Shown here one piece after another: positions 38,351 to 49,059 of a DNA stretch of 64,000 nucleotides. This stretch comes from Pseudomonas sp. JUb42. GTDB taxonomy: Bacteria; Pseudomonadota; Gammaproteobacteria; Pseudomonadales; Pseudomonadaceae. The position numbers and the translations under genes are program-made. The notes under the pieces are model-generated. The model had not been told where the DNA came from. It did not search any database and was given only the letters and a program-made list of their open reading frames with translations. The DNA lies in the NCBI RefSeq assembly GCF_024807945.1, contig NZ_JANUFD010000002.1:124001-188000 (forward strand). Reading direction: 5' to 3'. Position 1 is the first letter of the stretch. Every line of letters begins with the position of its first letter.

Positions 38351-39264
38351 AGCACTGACACCTCACGCAGCAGCCACTGCACCAGCGCTCCGCCACCATG
38401 CCCGGTCGGGTCGGAACGCTCGCGCAGGCGATGGCCGATCACGGCGGGCAAAATCGCCTGGACGTCTTCGGGGATCACATAATCGCGCCCGGCCAGCAAG
38501 GCCCAAGCCCGCGCGGCCGCAAGAATCGCCAGGCTGGCGCGGGGTGACAGACCATAAGCAAACTGCGGCTGGCTGCGCGTGGCATCGACCAGACGCAACA
38601 CATAATCGACCAGCGCATCGCTGGCCCGTACCTGCCGCGCCTGGGCCTGCAGGGCCGCCAGTTCGGCATGGTCGAGCAAGGGCTGCATGCGTGGCAGCAG
38701 ATCACGCCGGGACTCGCCCAGCAGCAGCGCCTTCTCGGCGGCCCGGGCCGGATAGCCCAGAGACAAGCGCATCAGGAAGCGGTCCAGTTGCGATTCGGGC
38801 AAGGCAAAGGTACCGCCCTGGCTGAACGGGTTCTGGGTAGCAATGACGAAGAACGGATCGGGCAGCAACCGGGTCGCCCCTTCGATGGTCACCTGGCCCT
38901 CTTCCATGGCTTCGAGCAGCGCGCTCTGGCTCTTCGGCGTGGCGCGGTTGATTTCATCGGCCAACACCAGTTCGGCGAAGATCGGCCCCGGATGAAAGAT
39001 GAATTGTCCGGTGTCCCGGTCAAATACCGAAGTGCCGAGAATATCGCCGGGCAAAAGATCAGAAGTGAATTGAATACGCTGGAAGCTCAGGCCCAGCACC
39101 CGCGCCAGGGTATGGCTCAGGGTGGTCTTGCCCATGCCGGGCAAGTCTTCGATCAACAAGTGTCCGCCGCCCAGCAGACAGGTCAACGCCAGGCGCACCT
39201 GAGGCTCTTTGCCTAACACCACTTCATTGATGGCGTTCAGACATTCATCGAGTTTTCTGCCCAT
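38347..39264 (-). CDS. MoxR-family AAA+ ATPase
   Basis: A 305-residue ATPase with Walker A in DLPGMGKTTLSHTLARVLG (about residues 38-56), Walker B VLADEINRATPKSQSALLEA, sensor-1 VIATQNPFSQGG and the arginine region RFLMRLSLGYP. MoxR proteins act as chaperones in assembling complexes, here with the DUF58 and TgpA proteins encoded next. It is the first gene of the operon; its ATG is at 39264. Confidence 0.93.
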   Translation of the reverse strand: MGRKLDECLNAINEVVLGKEPQVRLALTCLLGGGHLLIEDLPGMGKTTLSHTLARVLGLSFQRIQFTSDLLPGDILGTSVFDRDTGQFIFHPGPIFAELVLADEINRATPKSQSALLEAMEEGQVTIEGATRLLPDPFFVIATQNPFSQGGTFALPESQLDRFLMRLSLGYPARAAEKALLLGESRRDLLPRMQPLLDHAELAALQAQARQVRASDALVDYVLRLVDATRSQPQFAYGLSPRASLAILAAARAWALLAGRDYVIPEDVQAILPAVIGHRLRERSDPTGHGGGALVQWLLREVSVL

Positions 39265-39405
39265 CGCTAAACCTCTACAGGCGACTGCCGTGGAAAATGC
39301 CAGACCACTTTAAGGTCAGCGTAGGCGTTTTCACCAGAGCAGCGATGGAAATGATGGCAGATCGGTAAGAGTTGAGAATGCACAAGGAATTTGTGGCAGG
39401 AAATC

Positions 39406-39500
39406 TTGTGGGAGCGAATTCATTCGCGAAGGCTGCATTTACAGACGATGAAGCTGTATCGAATGTACAAGCCCTTTCGCGAATGAATTCGCTCCCACAA
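39406..39500. repeat. paired REP palindrome, GTGGGAGCGAATTC family (copy 12)
   Basis: Arms equal to copy 1, with one base longer pairing (TTGTGGGAG with CTCCCACAA). It lies in the 292-base gap between moxR and the lipoprotein gene. That gap holds no other feature I can support. Confidence 0.9.
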
Positions 39501-39556
39501 GTCCCTCGCACAATCGGCGCACCCAAAAATTGGCGAAGCGTCATGCCGCAACAGAC

Positions 39557-39835
39557 TTATCGCCCGGCGCGGGATTCCTTGATGTAGAAGCGCGCTTTCT
39601 CGGCCTTGGCCGTGCAGCCTTCAAAGGCTTCGAACTGCTGCTGGGTCTTGGCGCCGGTCAACAGCGACAGGGCCTTGGAGTAGCTGACAGTACCCGCAAA
39701 ACCCTCGGCCTTGGCCAGATCCAGCTCATGCCAGGCGGCATCCAGTTGCGAACCACAGCTCTCACGGTAACCGGTTTTTCCGGCGCATCCGGCCAGGGAC
39801 AGAAGAATGAGTGGCAGGCAGATCCAGGCTTTCAT
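39557..39835 (-). CDS. small lipoprotein
   Basis: A 92-residue predicted lipoprotein. The signal peptide ends in the lipobox LSLAGC (lipidated Cys17), and the mature part is helical and charged (CGSQLDAAWHELDLAKAEGF, then FEGCTAKAEKARFYIKESR) with two further cysteines. The ATG at 39835 has GAGGAA upstream. Its role is unknown; it stands alone between moxR and the patatin gene. Confidence 0.8.
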   Translation of the reverse strand: MKAWICLPLILLSLAGCAGKTGYRESCGSQLDAAWHELDLAKAEGFAGTVSYSKALSLLTGAKTQQQFEAFEGCTAKAEKARFYIKESRAGR

Positions 39836-39988
39836 GGGGTGTTCCTCAACGAATAAAAATCCAGTGTGCGAGTTTGACGATGCCGCCACGCAAAAGTGCC
39901 GTGATAACAGCCGCCAAGAGTAACCGTTTTCATGGTCTCTCGCGCTCTATTACAGGTATGGTGGGGCGATCGCAAAAGGAGAGGACCG

Positions 39989-41020
39989 ATGAGCAAAAGA
40001 ATAGCCTTGGTGCTGGGCTCCGGCGGCGCGCGTGGTTATGCGCATATCGGTGTGATCGAAGAGCTGGAACGGCGGGGTTATGACATTGCCTGCATTGCCG
40101 GTTGCTCCATGGGGGCAGTGGTCGGCGGCGTTTATGCCGCTGGAAAATTGCGCGAATACCGTGAGTGGATCGAGAGCCTGGACTACCTCGACGTGCTGCG
40201 TCTGGTGGACGTCAGCTTCCGCCTGGGAGCCATCCGCGGGGAAAAGGTTTTCGGGCAGATTCGCGAGATCGTCGGCGAGATCAATATCGAAGACCTGCGC
40301 ATTCCCTATACGGCCGTGGCCACGGACCTGACCAACCAGCAGGAAATCTGGTTCCAGGAAGGCAACCTGCATCAGGCCATGCGCGCCTCGGCAGCCATTC
40401 CCAGCCTGTTTACCCCGGTCATTCAGGGCAATCGCACCCTGGTCGATGGCGGCCTGCTCAACCCGCTGCCGATCGTGCCGGTGGTTTCAGCCCATTGCGA
40501 CCTGATCGTTGCGGTCAATCTCAACGCCACCAATCAGGGCCAGTACCAGTTGCCGGTGATCGAGCGCACCCCCGCCGTCAAGCGACGCTTCGACAGCCTG
40601 ATGGGCTCCCTGGGTTCGCGCCTGCCGTTCCGGCGCAAGCTCGACCCGCTGAACCCGGAGCTGTTGCAGATAGAAACCGTCGCCGCCACCTGGCCCGGCG
40701 AGGACTCAGCCGACCCACTCGACCAGCAACCCGCCGCCGCCCCGCAGGCTGCTGGCGCGCCGAGGTCGGCTGCGGGCTCGTTTATCGTCGATAACGTCGG
40801 CCCGGCGTCGCTGCTGGACCTGATCAACCAGAGCTTCGAGGTCATGCAGACGTCCCTGGCGCAATACAAGATCGCCGGTTATCCGCCGGATATCCTGATC
40901 AACGTGCCGAAAAGGGTGTGCCGGTTCTTCGAGTTCTACAAAGCCCCGGAGTTGATCGCCCTGGGCCGGGAGATTGCCAGCGATACCCTGGATCGGTATG
41001 AGAAGGAGCATGGGCGCTGA
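39989..41020 (+). CDS. patatin-like phospholipase family protein (RssA/NTE type)
   Basis: A 343-residue patatin-domain protein. The oxyanion loop is LGSGGARGYAHIGVIEELER at residues 9-28, the nucleophile Ser40 is in GCSMG, and the catalytic Asp153 is in LVDGGLLNPLPIVPV. It has no signal peptide. The C-terminal 100 residues lie outside the patatin core and include a proline- and alanine-rich linker (PAAAPQAAGAPRSAAG). It probably acts as a lipid acyl hydrolase in the cytoplasm. It converges on kdpE with a 27-base gap. Confidence 0.88.
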   Translation: MSKRIALVLGSGGARGYAHIGVIEELERRGYDIACIAGCSMGAVVGGVYAAGKLREYREWIESLDYLDVLRLVDVSFRLGAIRGEKVFGQIREIVGEINIEDLRIPYTAVATDLTNQQEIWFQEGNLHQAMRASAAIPSLFTPVIQGNRTLVDGGLLNPLPIVPVVSAHCDLIVAVNLNATNQGQYQLPVIERTPAVKRRFDSLMGSLGSRLPFRRKLDPLNPELLQIETVAATWPGEDSADPLDQQPAAAPQAAGAPRSAAGSFIVDNVGPASLLDLINQSFEVMQTSLAQYKIAGYPPDILINVPKRVCRFFEFYKAPELIALGREIASDTLDRYEKEHGR

Positions 41021-41047
41021 TCAGGTGATTGAACTGCTCGGCGGGAT

Positions 41048-41737
41048 CTAGTGCTCTAACAACCGATAACCCACTCCCGCCTCGGTGACGATAAAGCGTG
41101 GCACCGCCGGGTCATCGGCGAGTTTCTGCCGCAGATGGCCGACGACGATTCTCAGGTAGTGGGTATCTTCGGTATGGGTCGGGCCCCAGATTTCCTTGAG
41201 CAGTTGCTGTTGGGTAATGACCCGCCCCGGATGCCTGGCCAGTTGCGCCAGTACCGCGTATTCCTTGCGGGTCAGGCTGACTTCGACGCCATCGAGCAGC
41301 ACCCGGCGAAAGGCCAGGTCAACGGTCAGCGGGCCGAACACCGACGCCGACGGCACTTGCTCGCCCCCGCCAACCTGGCGCAGCAGTGCGCGGATCCGCG
41401 CCAGGAACTCCTGAATTCCGAATGGCTTAGTCACGTAGTCGTTGGCACCGCTGTCCAACGCCTGAACCTTCTCGGCTTCGCTGGCCCGCACCGACAGCAC
41501 CAGTACCGGTATCGCCGACCATTCGCGCAGTTCGCGCAGCACCTGTTGGCCGTCCATGTCCGGCAGGCCGAGATCAAGCACCACCAGATCGGGCTTGTTC
41601 AACGCCGCCACGCTCAAGCCTTCGTTGCCGGTGGCGGCTTCGAGCACTTTGTAGCCCTGTGACGCGAGGCTGATGCGCAGGAATTTACGGATCTGCGGCT
41701 CGTCGTCGATCACCAGAAGGGTGGAGGTCTGGCTCAT
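41048..41737 (-). CDS. kdpE: response regulator KdpE
   Basis: An OmpR-type response regulator of 229 residues that activates kdpFABC. The receiver domain has the acidic pair in VIDDEPQIRK and the phosphorylation site in VVLDLGLPDMDGQQ; the lysine is in VTKPFG. The winged-helix DNA-binding domain is at about 130-227 (RKEYAVLAQLARHPGRVITQ). It follows kdpD by 55 bases and is last in the locus. Confidence 0.96.
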   Translation of the reverse strand: MSQTSTLLVIDDEPQIRKFLRISLASQGYKVLEAATGNEGLSVAALNKPDLVVLDLGLPDMDGQQVLRELREWSAIPVLVLSVRASEAEKVQALDSGANDYVTKPFGIQEFLARIRALLRQVGGGEQVPSASVFGPLTVDLAFRRVLLDGVEVSLTRKEYAVLAQLARHPGRVITQQQLLKEIWGPTHTEDTHYLRIVVGHLRQKLADDPAVPRFIVTEAGVGYRLLEH

Positions 41738-41792
41738 GCTGGCCGCGCTCTTGTCAGTCGAAAAAGAGCTGCTAGCCTAACGCAATCACGGC

Positions 41793-44465
41793 TCATGAAT
41801 GGCTTTCCGTTTCATCTTCCGGCTGGGTCGGCAAGGGCAGGTGCAGGGTGATACAGGTGCCGCGCCCATCAATGCCTTCTGCCACGCTGATGCGCCCGCC
41901 GTGGGCGCCGACCATGCCCTGGCAGATCGCCAGACCCAGCCCCGTCCCCTGGCCACCGCGATCACCCCGGGCAGCGGTGTAGAACATATCGAAAATCTTC
42001 GCCCGCTCGGCTTCGGGAATGCCCGGTCCCTCATCGCTGACGGCAAAGGACACCTCGCTGTCACCGACCGCCACTTCAACGGCCAGTCGTCCGTGCACTG
42101 GCGAAAAGCGCGCAGCGTTTTCCAGCACATTAACCAATGCCTGCTCGATCAGCGCAGCGTGTACATAAAGCAGCGGCAAGTCTTGAGGCAAGCGCGTCAT
42201 CATCTGTAATGGCGCGAGCACCGCGCGCAGGCGATTGAGGGCGCTGCCGACGATATCGCCGGGCGATACCCAGTCACGGGCCAATTTCAGGGCGCCGTGG
42301 CCCAGGCGGGTCATGTCCAGCAGGTTCTGGATATAGCGATCCAGACGCTCGGCTTCGTCGCGGGTGCCTTCCAGCAACTCGATACGGTCCTCCCGTGGAA
42401 TCGCCTCGCCCAGGGCCAACAGGCTGTCGATGCTGCCGCGCATGGCAGTCAGCGGCGTACGCAGATCGTGGGAGACCGAGGCCAGCAACGCACTGCGCAG
42501 CTGTTCTGTCTCACCGTGCAACCGCGCGGCTTCAAGTTCCTCGGCCAGCTGTGCCCGCGCCAGGGCCTGGGCCAAGGGTTGGCTGAGGGCCGTGAGCAAG
42601 CGACGGCGTTGCGCGGTGAATGCCTGACCATCACGGGGGCAGACACCCAGCAGCGCCAGTGGCCCCTCCTCCGCCGACAACGGCCACCACCACCAACGCC
42701 CGGACGGCAAGGTACCCGTGCCATGGCCGGCGGCCTGATCGTGCTGCCAGGCCCAATCGGCGGCGGCACGTTCAGGCTCGGACAATTGCAGGGAGCCGTC
42801 GCTTGCCGACTTCCAGCCACCCTGACCATCGCGCTCCAGCAGGCACACCTGCAGCTCCTGCCAACCACCCAGATGCTGCGCCGCTGCGCTCAATACCGCC
42901 TGACGGTCCGTAGCAGCGGTGAGTTTGCGCGACAGATCGAGCAGCTCGCTGGTTTCCTCCTGGGTATCGCGCAGGGCCTGCAACTGGCGGCGCTGGCGAG
43001 CGGCCAGATTACCGGTCAGGGCCGCCATGAGCAGGAAGAACAGCAGGGTCAGCACGTCTTCTTCGCGCTGGATACTCAGGGAAAAGGTCGGCGGAATGAA
43101 CAGATAGTCATACGCCAGAAACGACAATGCCGCACAGGCCAGGGCCGGCCCCAGGCTGCTGCGCACCGCCACCAGCAGCACGGCGGCGAGGAACACCAGA
43201 GAGATATTCGGCAACGCGAGAAATTCCGCCACCGCCTTGGCCAGACAACTGGCCAGCACCGTGGCGATCAGCGCCAGGGCATAGTCGAACCAGACCAGCT
43301 GCCGCGCCGAGCGCGCCACCGGCTGGTCCGCGCGTGCCTCGCTGTCGAGCACATTGATTTCCAGGCCATGGGCATCGCGCAACAGCCGCGCCGCCAGGCC
43401 ACCGCCGAACAGCCGCCGGCGCAGACGCGGTCGTGACTGACCGACCAGCACCAGACTGGCGCGGCGTTCAGCGGCGTGCTGGATCAGGGTTTTCGCCACC
43501 TCTCCCGCACGCAGCAGAATCACCTCGCCACCGAGGCGTTCGGCCAGTTGCTGAGCATTTTGCAGACGCATGCGCGCCACTTCGTCCAGGACCCGGCCAT
43601 TATCCACATGCACCAGACTCCACGGCAGATGCCGTCGCTGCGCCACCCGGCTGGCATGGCGCACCAGACGCTCGGCCTGGGCATCGCCGTCGATCCCCAC
43701 CAACAGCCGTCCGCGCACGGCCGGAGCGTCCTGCCCCAGTTGCCGATAACCCTGAGCCAGATCGTCATCGACCTGAGCCGCCGCCGTCTGCATCGCCAGC
43801 TCACGCAGGGCGGTGAGATTGGTCTGGGTGAAAAACGCATCGATGGCCGCCCGCGCCTGCTCCGGCACGTAGACCTTGCCCTCGCGCAGGCGCTCCAGCA
43901 GCTCGCGGGGTGGCAGGTCGATCAGCACCAGTTCGTAGGCTTCCTGCAACACCCAGTCGGGCAGAGTCTCGCGCACCTGCACGCCGGTGATACCACGCAC
44001 CTGATCATTGAGGCTTTCCAGGTGCTGGACGTTGACAGTGGTGTAGACGTCAATGCCTGCCGCGAGCAGTTCCTGAATATCCTGCCAGCGCTTGGCATGG
44101 CGACTGCCGGGGGCGTTGCTGTGGGCCAGTTCATCCACCAGCACCAGTTTTGGCGCGGCCTTGAGCAAGCCGTCCAGGTCCATTTCCTCCAGGGTCACGC
44201 CACGGTATTCCGAGCGCAGCAAGGCTTGTTGCGGCAAGCCACCGAGCAACGCCTCGGTCTCCGCGCGGCCATGGGTTTCGACGACGCCAGCGATGATCCG
44301 CGTGCCCTGGCGCAACTGCGCGTGGGCGGCCTGGAGCATGGCGTAGGTCTTGCCTACCCCCGGTGCTGCGCCGAGAAACACCTTGAGCCGCCCACGGCCC
44401 TCCCTGGGCAGGTCCGCCAACAAGGCATCGGCACGGCCGGAATCACTCAACTTGATGCTCTCCAT
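41793..44465 (-). CDS. kdpD: sensor histidine kinase KdpD
   Basis: An 890-residue potassium and turgor sensor. The N-terminal KdpD domain has Walker A GAAPGVGKTYAMLQAAHA (about residues 32-49) and LVDELAHSNAPGSRH. A universal-stress-like domain follows (250-370), then four helices (about 390-500), a GAF-like region, and the kinase core with the phospho-accepting histidine in ASVSHDLRTPLTAMRG and ATP site GPGIPEAERAKIFD and GGQGTGLGLAIC. It starts three bases after the kdpC stop. Confidence 0.96.
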   Translation of the reverse strand: MESIKLSDSGRADALLADLPREGRGRLKVFLGAAPGVGKTYAMLQAAHAQLRQGTRIIAGVVETHGRAETEALLGGLPQQALLRSEYRGVTLEEMDLDGLLKAAPKLVLVDELAHSNAPGSRHAKRWQDIQELLAAGIDVYTTVNVQHLESLNDQVRGITGVQVRETLPDWVLQEAYELVLIDLPPRELLERLREGKVYVPEQARAAIDAFFTQTNLTALRELAMQTAAAQVDDDLAQGYRQLGQDAPAVRGRLLVGIDGDAQAERLVRHASRVAQRRHLPWSLVHVDNGRVLDEVARMRLQNAQQLAERLGGEVILLRAGEVAKTLIQHAAERRASLVLVGQSRPRLRRRLFGGGLAARLLRDAHGLEINVLDSEARADQPVARSARQLVWFDYALALIATVLASCLAKAVAEFLALPNISLVFLAAVLLVAVRSSLGPALACAALSFLAYDYLFIPPTFSLSIQREEDVLTLLFFLLMAALTGNLAARQRRQLQALRDTQEETSELLDLSRKLTAATDRQAVLSAAAQHLGGWQELQVCLLERDGQGGWKSASDGSLQLSEPERAAADWAWQHDQAAGHGTGTLPSGRWWWWPLSAEEGPLALLGVCPRDGQAFTAQRRRLLTALSQPLAQALARAQLAEELEAARLHGETEQLRSALLASVSHDLRTPLTAMRGSIDSLLALGEAIPREDRIELLEGTRDEAERLDRYIQNLLDMTRLGHGALKLARDWVSPGDIVGSALNRLRAVLAPLQMMTRLPQDLPLLYVHAALIEQALVNVLENAARFSPVHGRLAVEVAVGDSEVSFAVSDEGPGIPEAERAKIFDMFYTAARGDRGGQGTGLGLAICQGMVGAHGGRISVAEGIDGRGTCITLHLPLPTQPEDETESHS

Positions 44466-44468
44466 TGA

Positions 44469-45041
44469 TTACAGCTGGGCGCTACGTTGCGCAGACGGTA
44501 ACTCATCCAGCTGCTTATTCAAGGTCAGCACATTGACCACCGGTGGCCCGATCAGGGGACGATAAGTGTTGTCGTCGATCAGATCCTGCACGCGGGCCAG
44601 GGGCAGATGCCGGGCCGCAGCGACGCGGGCGCTCTGATAGGCCACGGCGGCAGGCGTCAGATGCGGGTCGAGACCGCTGCCGGAAGTGGTCAACAGGCTC
44701 AAGGGCACCGGGCCCTGACCCGCTACGAAAGCACTGGCGGCATCATCGGCAACGCGCTTGGCCAAGGCCGGATTGCTCGGTGCCAGGTTGCTGGCCCCGC
44801 TGGCAACGGTGGCAAAAGCCCCGGCCGATGGCCGCGAATGGAACCATTCATCACCGGTAAAGGCCTGGGCGATCAGCTCAGAGCCACGGACCTTGCCGCT
44901 GGCATCATGGATCAGGCTGCCATTGGCCTGTGCGGGGAACGCCACCTGGGCGATCCCGGTCACCACCAGCGGATAGGCCACGCCAGTAATCAGGGTCATC
45001 AACACAATCAGGCTCAGGGCCGGACGCAGTACAGTCGACAT
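44469..45041 (-). CDS. kdpC: potassium-transporting ATPase subunit KdpC
   Basis: A 190-residue subunit with one N-terminal helix ([20 protein letters not shown]) and a periplasmic or inner-membrane-facing part with the KdpC blocks [31 protein letters not shown] and [20 protein letters not shown]. It stabilises the KdpFABC complex. The ATG at 45041 has GGAG at good spacing. A REP element separates it from kdpB. Confidence 0.96.
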   Translation of the reverse strand: MSTVLRPALSLIVLMTLITGVAYPLVVTGIAQVAFPAQANGSLIHDASGKVRGSELIAQAFTGDEWFHSRPSAGAFATVASGASNLAPSNPALAKRVADDAASAFVAGQGPVPLSLLTTSGSGLDPHLTPAAVAYQSARVAAARHLPLARVQDLIDDNTYRPLIGPPVVNVLTLNKQLDELPSAQRSAQL

Positions 45042-45071
45042 GATGGAACTCCTCAAAAAACATACTCAACC

Positions 45072-45163
45072 TGTGGGAGCGAATTCATTCGCGAAGAGGC
45101 CATTTCTGGCGATAACAATGCGTTGAATGTACTGGCCCTTTCGCGGATGAATCCGCTCCCACA
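45072..45163. repeat. paired REP palindrome, GTGGGAGCGAATTC family (copy 13)
   Basis: The left arm is the standard one; the right arm carries the compensated variant (CGGATGAATCCGCTCCCACA). It lies inside the kdp operon between kdpB and kdpC. It is the last REP element: none is seen from here to 64000. Confidence 0.9.
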
Positions 45164-45189
45164 ATTCGTTTACAGCGCCTTCGACGGCC

Positions 45190-47259
45190 TCAGACCAGAT
45201 GCAACCCGGTCAGCAGCATATCGATCAGCTTGATCCCCACGAACGGCACGGCAATCCCGCCCAGGCCGTAGATCAGCAGATTGCGGCGCAGCAATGCCGC
45301 CGCACTCGCCGCCTGCACTCGCACGCCGCGCAGGGCCAGGGGGATCAGTACGACGATGATCAGGGCGTTGAAGACGATGGCCGAGAGGATCGCGCTCTGC
45401 GGGCTGGCCAGTTGCATGATGTTGAGCACGCCCAGTTGCGGATAAATCGCCGCGAACAACGCCGGCAGGATGGCGAAGTACTTGGCCACGTCATTGGCAA
45501 TCGAGAACGTGGTCAGGGCGCCACGGGTGACCAGCAGTTCCTTGCCGATCTGCACCACATCCAGCAGCTTGGTCGGGTCGCTGTCGAGATCGACCATATT
45601 GGCCGCTTCCCGCGCGGCCTGGGTGCCGTCGTTCATGGCCATGCCGACGTCCGCCTGGGCCAGGGCAGGGGCATCGTTGGCGCCGTCGCCGCACATGGCA
45701 ACCAGGCGCCCGTCGTTCTGCTCCTGACGGATGCGCTCCAGTTTTTTCTCCGGCGTGGCTTCGGCCAATACGTCATCGACCCCCGCCTCAGCGGCGATGG
45801 CCGCAGCAGTCAGCGGGTTGTCACCGGTGACCATGACCGTGCGGATACCCAGCTTGCGCAGCTCGGCAAAACGCTCGCGAATACCGGGCTTGACCACATC
45901 CTTGAGGTGAATGGCGCCCAGCAGCTTGTGTCCGACACAGACCAGCAGCGGCGTGCCGCCGGTCTTGGCGATCTTGTCGATCTCCCTGGACAGGGGCAAT
46001 GGCAGATCGCTGCGCTGCATGCCGACAAAGCTCAGCAGCGAATCCACTGCGCCCTTGCGATAGATGCGCTCGCCATGGTCGACGCCGGACAGCCGAGTCT
46101 CGGCACTAAATGGCACGGCGGTCAGTTCCTGCAACGACGGCTCGTTAAAGCTGTGCAGCTCGCGCAGGTACTCGACAATCGATTTACCTTCGGCAGTGTC
46201 ATCAGCCAGGGACGCCAGCAAAGCACCTTCAGCCAGCTCCTTGGCGGTCACACCGGGCGCGGCATACACCGCGCTGCAACGGCGATTACCGAAGGTGATG
46301 GTGCCGGTCTTGTCCAGCAACAGCACATGCACGTCCCCCGCCGCTTCCACGGCGCGGCCGGACTTGGCAATCACATTCAGGCGCACCAGGCGATCCATCC
46401 CGGCGATGCCGATGGCCGAGAGCAAACCACCGATGGTGGTAGGAATCAGCGTGACCAGCAGCGCGACCAGGAACACCAAGGGCAGGCTGCCCCCGGAGAA
46501 ACGGGCGAACGGCTGCAGGGTCACCACCACCAACAGGAAGATCAGGGTGAGACCAATCAGCAGGATATCCAGCGCCACTTCATTGGGAGTCTTCTGCCGC
46601 TTGGCGCCTTCGACCAGAGCGATCATGCGGTCCAGAGTGGATTCGCCGGGATTGCTGCTGATACGTACCAGCAACCAGTCCGAAACCAACCGGGTATTGC
46701 CGGTGACCGCCGAGCGATCGCCCCCCGACTCACGGATCACCGGCGCCGATTCCCCGGTAATCGCCGCTTCGTTGACCGCCGCGATGCCTTCGATGACTTC
46801 GCCGTCGCCGGGGATCATTTCCCCGGCTTCGACCCGCACCACATCGCCCTTGCGCAGGGTCGTGGCATTGACCACCCGAAATGCGCCAGTGCTCTCGCGC
46901 AGCCGCGCTTTCAGGCCTTCGCTGCCAGCCTTGAGGCTGTCGGCCCGGGCCTTGCCGCGACCTTCGGCCAAGGCTTCGGCGAAGTTGGCAAACAGCACGG
47001 TGAACCACAGCCACAAGGCGATCTGCAACGCCACCGAAGTCGGCACGGCCGGATCAGGAATGGCGCACAGCACCGTGGTCAGGATCGCCGTCAGCTCCAC
47101 CACCAGCATCACCGGCGAGCGTTGCAACTGCCGCGGGTCGAGCTTGACAAAGGCCTGGATCAGCGCCGGGCGCCACAGATCAGCGATGGCAGTCTTGGCT
47201 GATGGCGCAACAGCGGGTTGCTCAGGTTGTTTCGCAACAGGAGTCTGCATATTCATCAT
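45190..47259 (-). CDS. kdpB: potassium-transporting P-type ATPase subunit KdpB
   Basis: The 689-residue catalytic subunit. The phosphorylated aspartate is in [15 protein letters not shown], the TGES-type loop is [13 protein letters not shown], and the hinge is [20 protein letters not shown]. Seven or so helices surround them, including [20 protein letters not shown]. It hydrolyses ATP to drive potassium import through KdpA. The start lies seven bases after the kdpA stop; MM-N-MQ gives several adjacent ATGs, of which 47259 is the first. Confidence 0.96.
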   Translation of the reverse strand: MMNMQTPVAKQPEQPAVAPSAKTAIADLWRPALIQAFVKLDPRQLQRSPVMLVVELTAILTTVLCAIPDPAVPTSVALQIALWLWFTVLFANFAEALAEGRGKARADSLKAGSEGLKARLRESTGAFRVVNATTLRKGDVVRVEAGEMIPGDGEVIEGIAAVNEAAITGESAPVIRESGGDRSAVTGNTRLVSDWLLVRISSNPGESTLDRMIALVEGAKRQKTPNEVALDILLIGLTLIFLLVVVTLQPFARFSGGSLPLVFLVALLVTLIPTTIGGLLSAIGIAGMDRLVRLNVIAKSGRAVEAAGDVHVLLLDKTGTITFGNRRCSAVYAAPGVTAKELAEGALLASLADDTAEGKSIVEYLRELHSFNEPSLQELTAVPFSAETRLSGVDHGERIYRKGAVDSLLSFVGMQRSDLPLPLSREIDKIAKTGGTPLLVCVGHKLLGAIHLKDVVKPGIRERFAELRKLGIRTVMVTGDNPLTAAAIAAEAGVDDVLAEATPEKKLERIRQEQNDGRLVAMCGDGANDAPALAQADVGMAMNDGTQAAREAANMVDLDSDPTKLLDVVQIGKELLVTRGALTTFSIANDVAKYFAILPALFAAIYPQLGVLNIMQLASPQSAILSAIVFNALIIVVLIPLALRGVRVQAASAAALLRRNLLIYGLGGIAVPFVGIKLIDMLLTGLHLV

Positions 47260-47266
47260 CGTGTCC

Positions 47267-48961
47267 TCAGAAACCCAGGCTCAGGTGTTCAGCAATCGGC
47301 CCCAATGCCAGGGTCGGCAGGAAGGTCAGGCCGCCCACCAGCAAAATGGTTACGGTCAGCAGGGTGACGAACAGCGTGCCGTGGGTCGGGAAGCTGTTCA
47401 GGCCCAGCGGTGCGGGTTTCTTCAGCGCCAGGCTGCCCGCCAGGGCCATGACCGGCAGGATGTAGCCGAAGCGGCCGAGGAACATGCCCAGGCTGAGCAT
47501 CAGGTTGTGAAAGGTGGTGTTGGCGCTGAAACCGCCGAACGCCGAGCCGTTGTTGGCCGTGGCCGAGGTGTAGGCATAGAGCAACTGGCTGAAACCATGG
47601 GCACCAGGGTTGCTCACCGCGCCGGCCGGGCCGGGCAGGCTCGCCGCGACAGCACCCAGCACCAGCACGCCCACCGGCATCACCAGCAGGGTTGCCACCA
47701 GCAGCTTGACCTCGTAGGCCTGGATCTTCTTGCCCAGGTATTCCGGGGTGCGGCCGATCATCAGGCCGGCGAGGAACACTGCGATCAGCACGTTCAGCAA
47801 CATGCCGTTGAGGCCCACGCCGACGCCACCAAAGATCACCTCGCCAACCATCATATTGGCCAGGGCGACCATGCCACTGAGGGGGTTGAGACTGTCGTGC
47901 ATGGCGTTGACTGAGCCGTTGGACGCGGCGGTGGTCGCCGTGGCCCAGAGCACCGTACCGGTGGTGCCGAAGCGGGTTTCCTTGCCTTCCAGCGGTGCAG
48001 TCTGTTCGACATTGGCAATGTTCAGGGTCGGGTTGGGCTGGTATTCAGCCCACAGCGACACGGCGCCGCCGATGGCCAGCAACAGCACCATGCAGGCGAT
48101 GATCGCGCGACTCTGACGCAGGTCCTTGACGTAGTGACCGAAGGTGAACACCAGGGCGGCCGGGATCAGCAGGATCGACACCAGTTCGAACAGGTCGCTC
48201 CAGGCCGTAGGGTTCTCGAACGGATGCGCCGAGTTGACGCCGAAGAAACCGCCACCGTTGGTGCCCAGTTGCTTGATGGCAATCTGGCTGGCTGCCGGGC
48301 CCAGAGGGATGCTCTGGTCGGCGCCTTGCAGGGTCACGGCATCGACATAGTGAGCGAAGGTTTGCGGCACACCCTGCCAGACCAGGAACAGCGCCAGCAC
48401 GATGCAGATCGGCAGCAGGCCATACAAGGTGGCACGGGTCATATCGGCCCAGAAGTTACCCAAATGCTGGGTTGAACGACGGCCGATCCCGCGACAGAAC
48501 GCCACCAGCACGGCAATGCCCGTGGCGGCGCTGACAAAGTTCTGCACGGTCAGGCCGGCCATCTGGCTCAGGTAACTGAGGGACGCCTCGCCGCTGTAAC
48601 TCTGCCAGTTGGTATTGGTGACAAAACTCATGGCCGTGTTGAACGCCAGCGACCACTCCATGCCCGGCAGTTTCTGCGGGTTGAGCGGCAGCACGTCCTG
48701 CAACAGCAGAATGGCGAACAACAAGACAAAGCCCGCCAGGTTGAAGATCAGCAAGGCCAGGGTGTAGGTTTTCCAGTTCTGCTCGACCTTGGGATCAACC
48801 CCCGACAGCCGATAACACACCCGCTCCAGCGGGCCGAGCAGCGGCGTCAGCAGCGTGCGCTCGCCTTCCATCACCCGGAACCAGAAACGCCCAAGCCAGG
48901 GCGCGGGCAGCAATACCAGGGCGAGAAAGGCCAGGATCAACAGATAGTCATAACTGTGCAT
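47267..48961 (-). CDS. kdpA: potassium-transporting ATPase subunit KdpA
   Basis: The 564-residue potassium-channel-like subunit with about ten helices. Selectivity-filter type blocks are [52 protein letters not shown] and [14 protein letters not shown]. The ATG at 48961 ([10 protein letters not shown]) is preceded by GGAGG at good spacing. A longer frame reaches 49246, but it crosses kdpF and is not used. Confidence 0.96.
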   Translation of the reverse strand: MHSYDYLLILAFLALVLLPAPWLGRFWFRVMEGERTLLTPLLGPLERVCYRLSGVDPKVEQNWKTYTLALLIFNLAGFVLLFAILLLQDVLPLNPQKLPGMEWSLAFNTAMSFVTNTNWQSYSGEASLSYLSQMAGLTVQNFVSAATGIAVLVAFCRGIGRRSTQHLGNFWADMTRATLYGLLPICIVLALFLVWQGVPQTFAHYVDAVTLQGADQSIPLGPAASQIAIKQLGTNGGGFFGVNSAHPFENPTAWSDLFELVSILLIPAALVFTFGHYVKDLRQSRAIIACMVLLLAIGGAVSLWAEYQPNPTLNIANVEQTAPLEGKETRFGTTGTVLWATATTAASNGSVNAMHDSLNPLSGMVALANMMVGEVIFGGVGVGLNGMLLNVLIAVFLAGLMIGRTPEYLGKKIQAYEVKLLVATLLVMPVGVLVLGAVAASLPGPAGAVSNPGAHGFSQLLYAYTSATANNGSAFGGFSANTTFHNLMLSLGMFLGRFGYILPVMALAGSLALKKPAPLGLNSFPTHGTLFVTLLTVTILLVGGLTFLPTLALGPIAEHLSLGF

Positions 48962-48969
48962 GGCGCCTC

Positions 48970-49059
48970 CTAGACCCGGCCGGCGCGCAGCAGCGCCACC
49001 AACAAGTACACGAACAGCCCTGCCGCCAACAGCAGTGACACCCCATCCAGAACGTTCAT
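48970..49059 (-). CDS. kdpF: potassium-transporting ATPase subunit KdpF
   Basis: A 29-residue single-helix subunit, MNVLDGVSLLLAAGLFVYLL at the start and ending RAGRV. It stabilises the KdpABC complex. It lies directly upstream of kdpA (8-base gap), as in other kdp operons, and is too short for most gene finders. Confidence 0.9.
   Translation of the reverse strand: MNVLDGVSLLLAAGLFVYLLVALLRAGRV

Noticed and set aside
45199..47202. 667-codon open frame on the plus strand
   Set aside because: It is the complement of kdpB, whose P-type ATPase motifs are unmistakable; its own translation is rich in glutamine and histidine with no domain.
46064..47914. 616-codon open frame on the plus strand
   Set aside because: It lies antisense to kdpB and kdpA, and its composition is a shadow of them.
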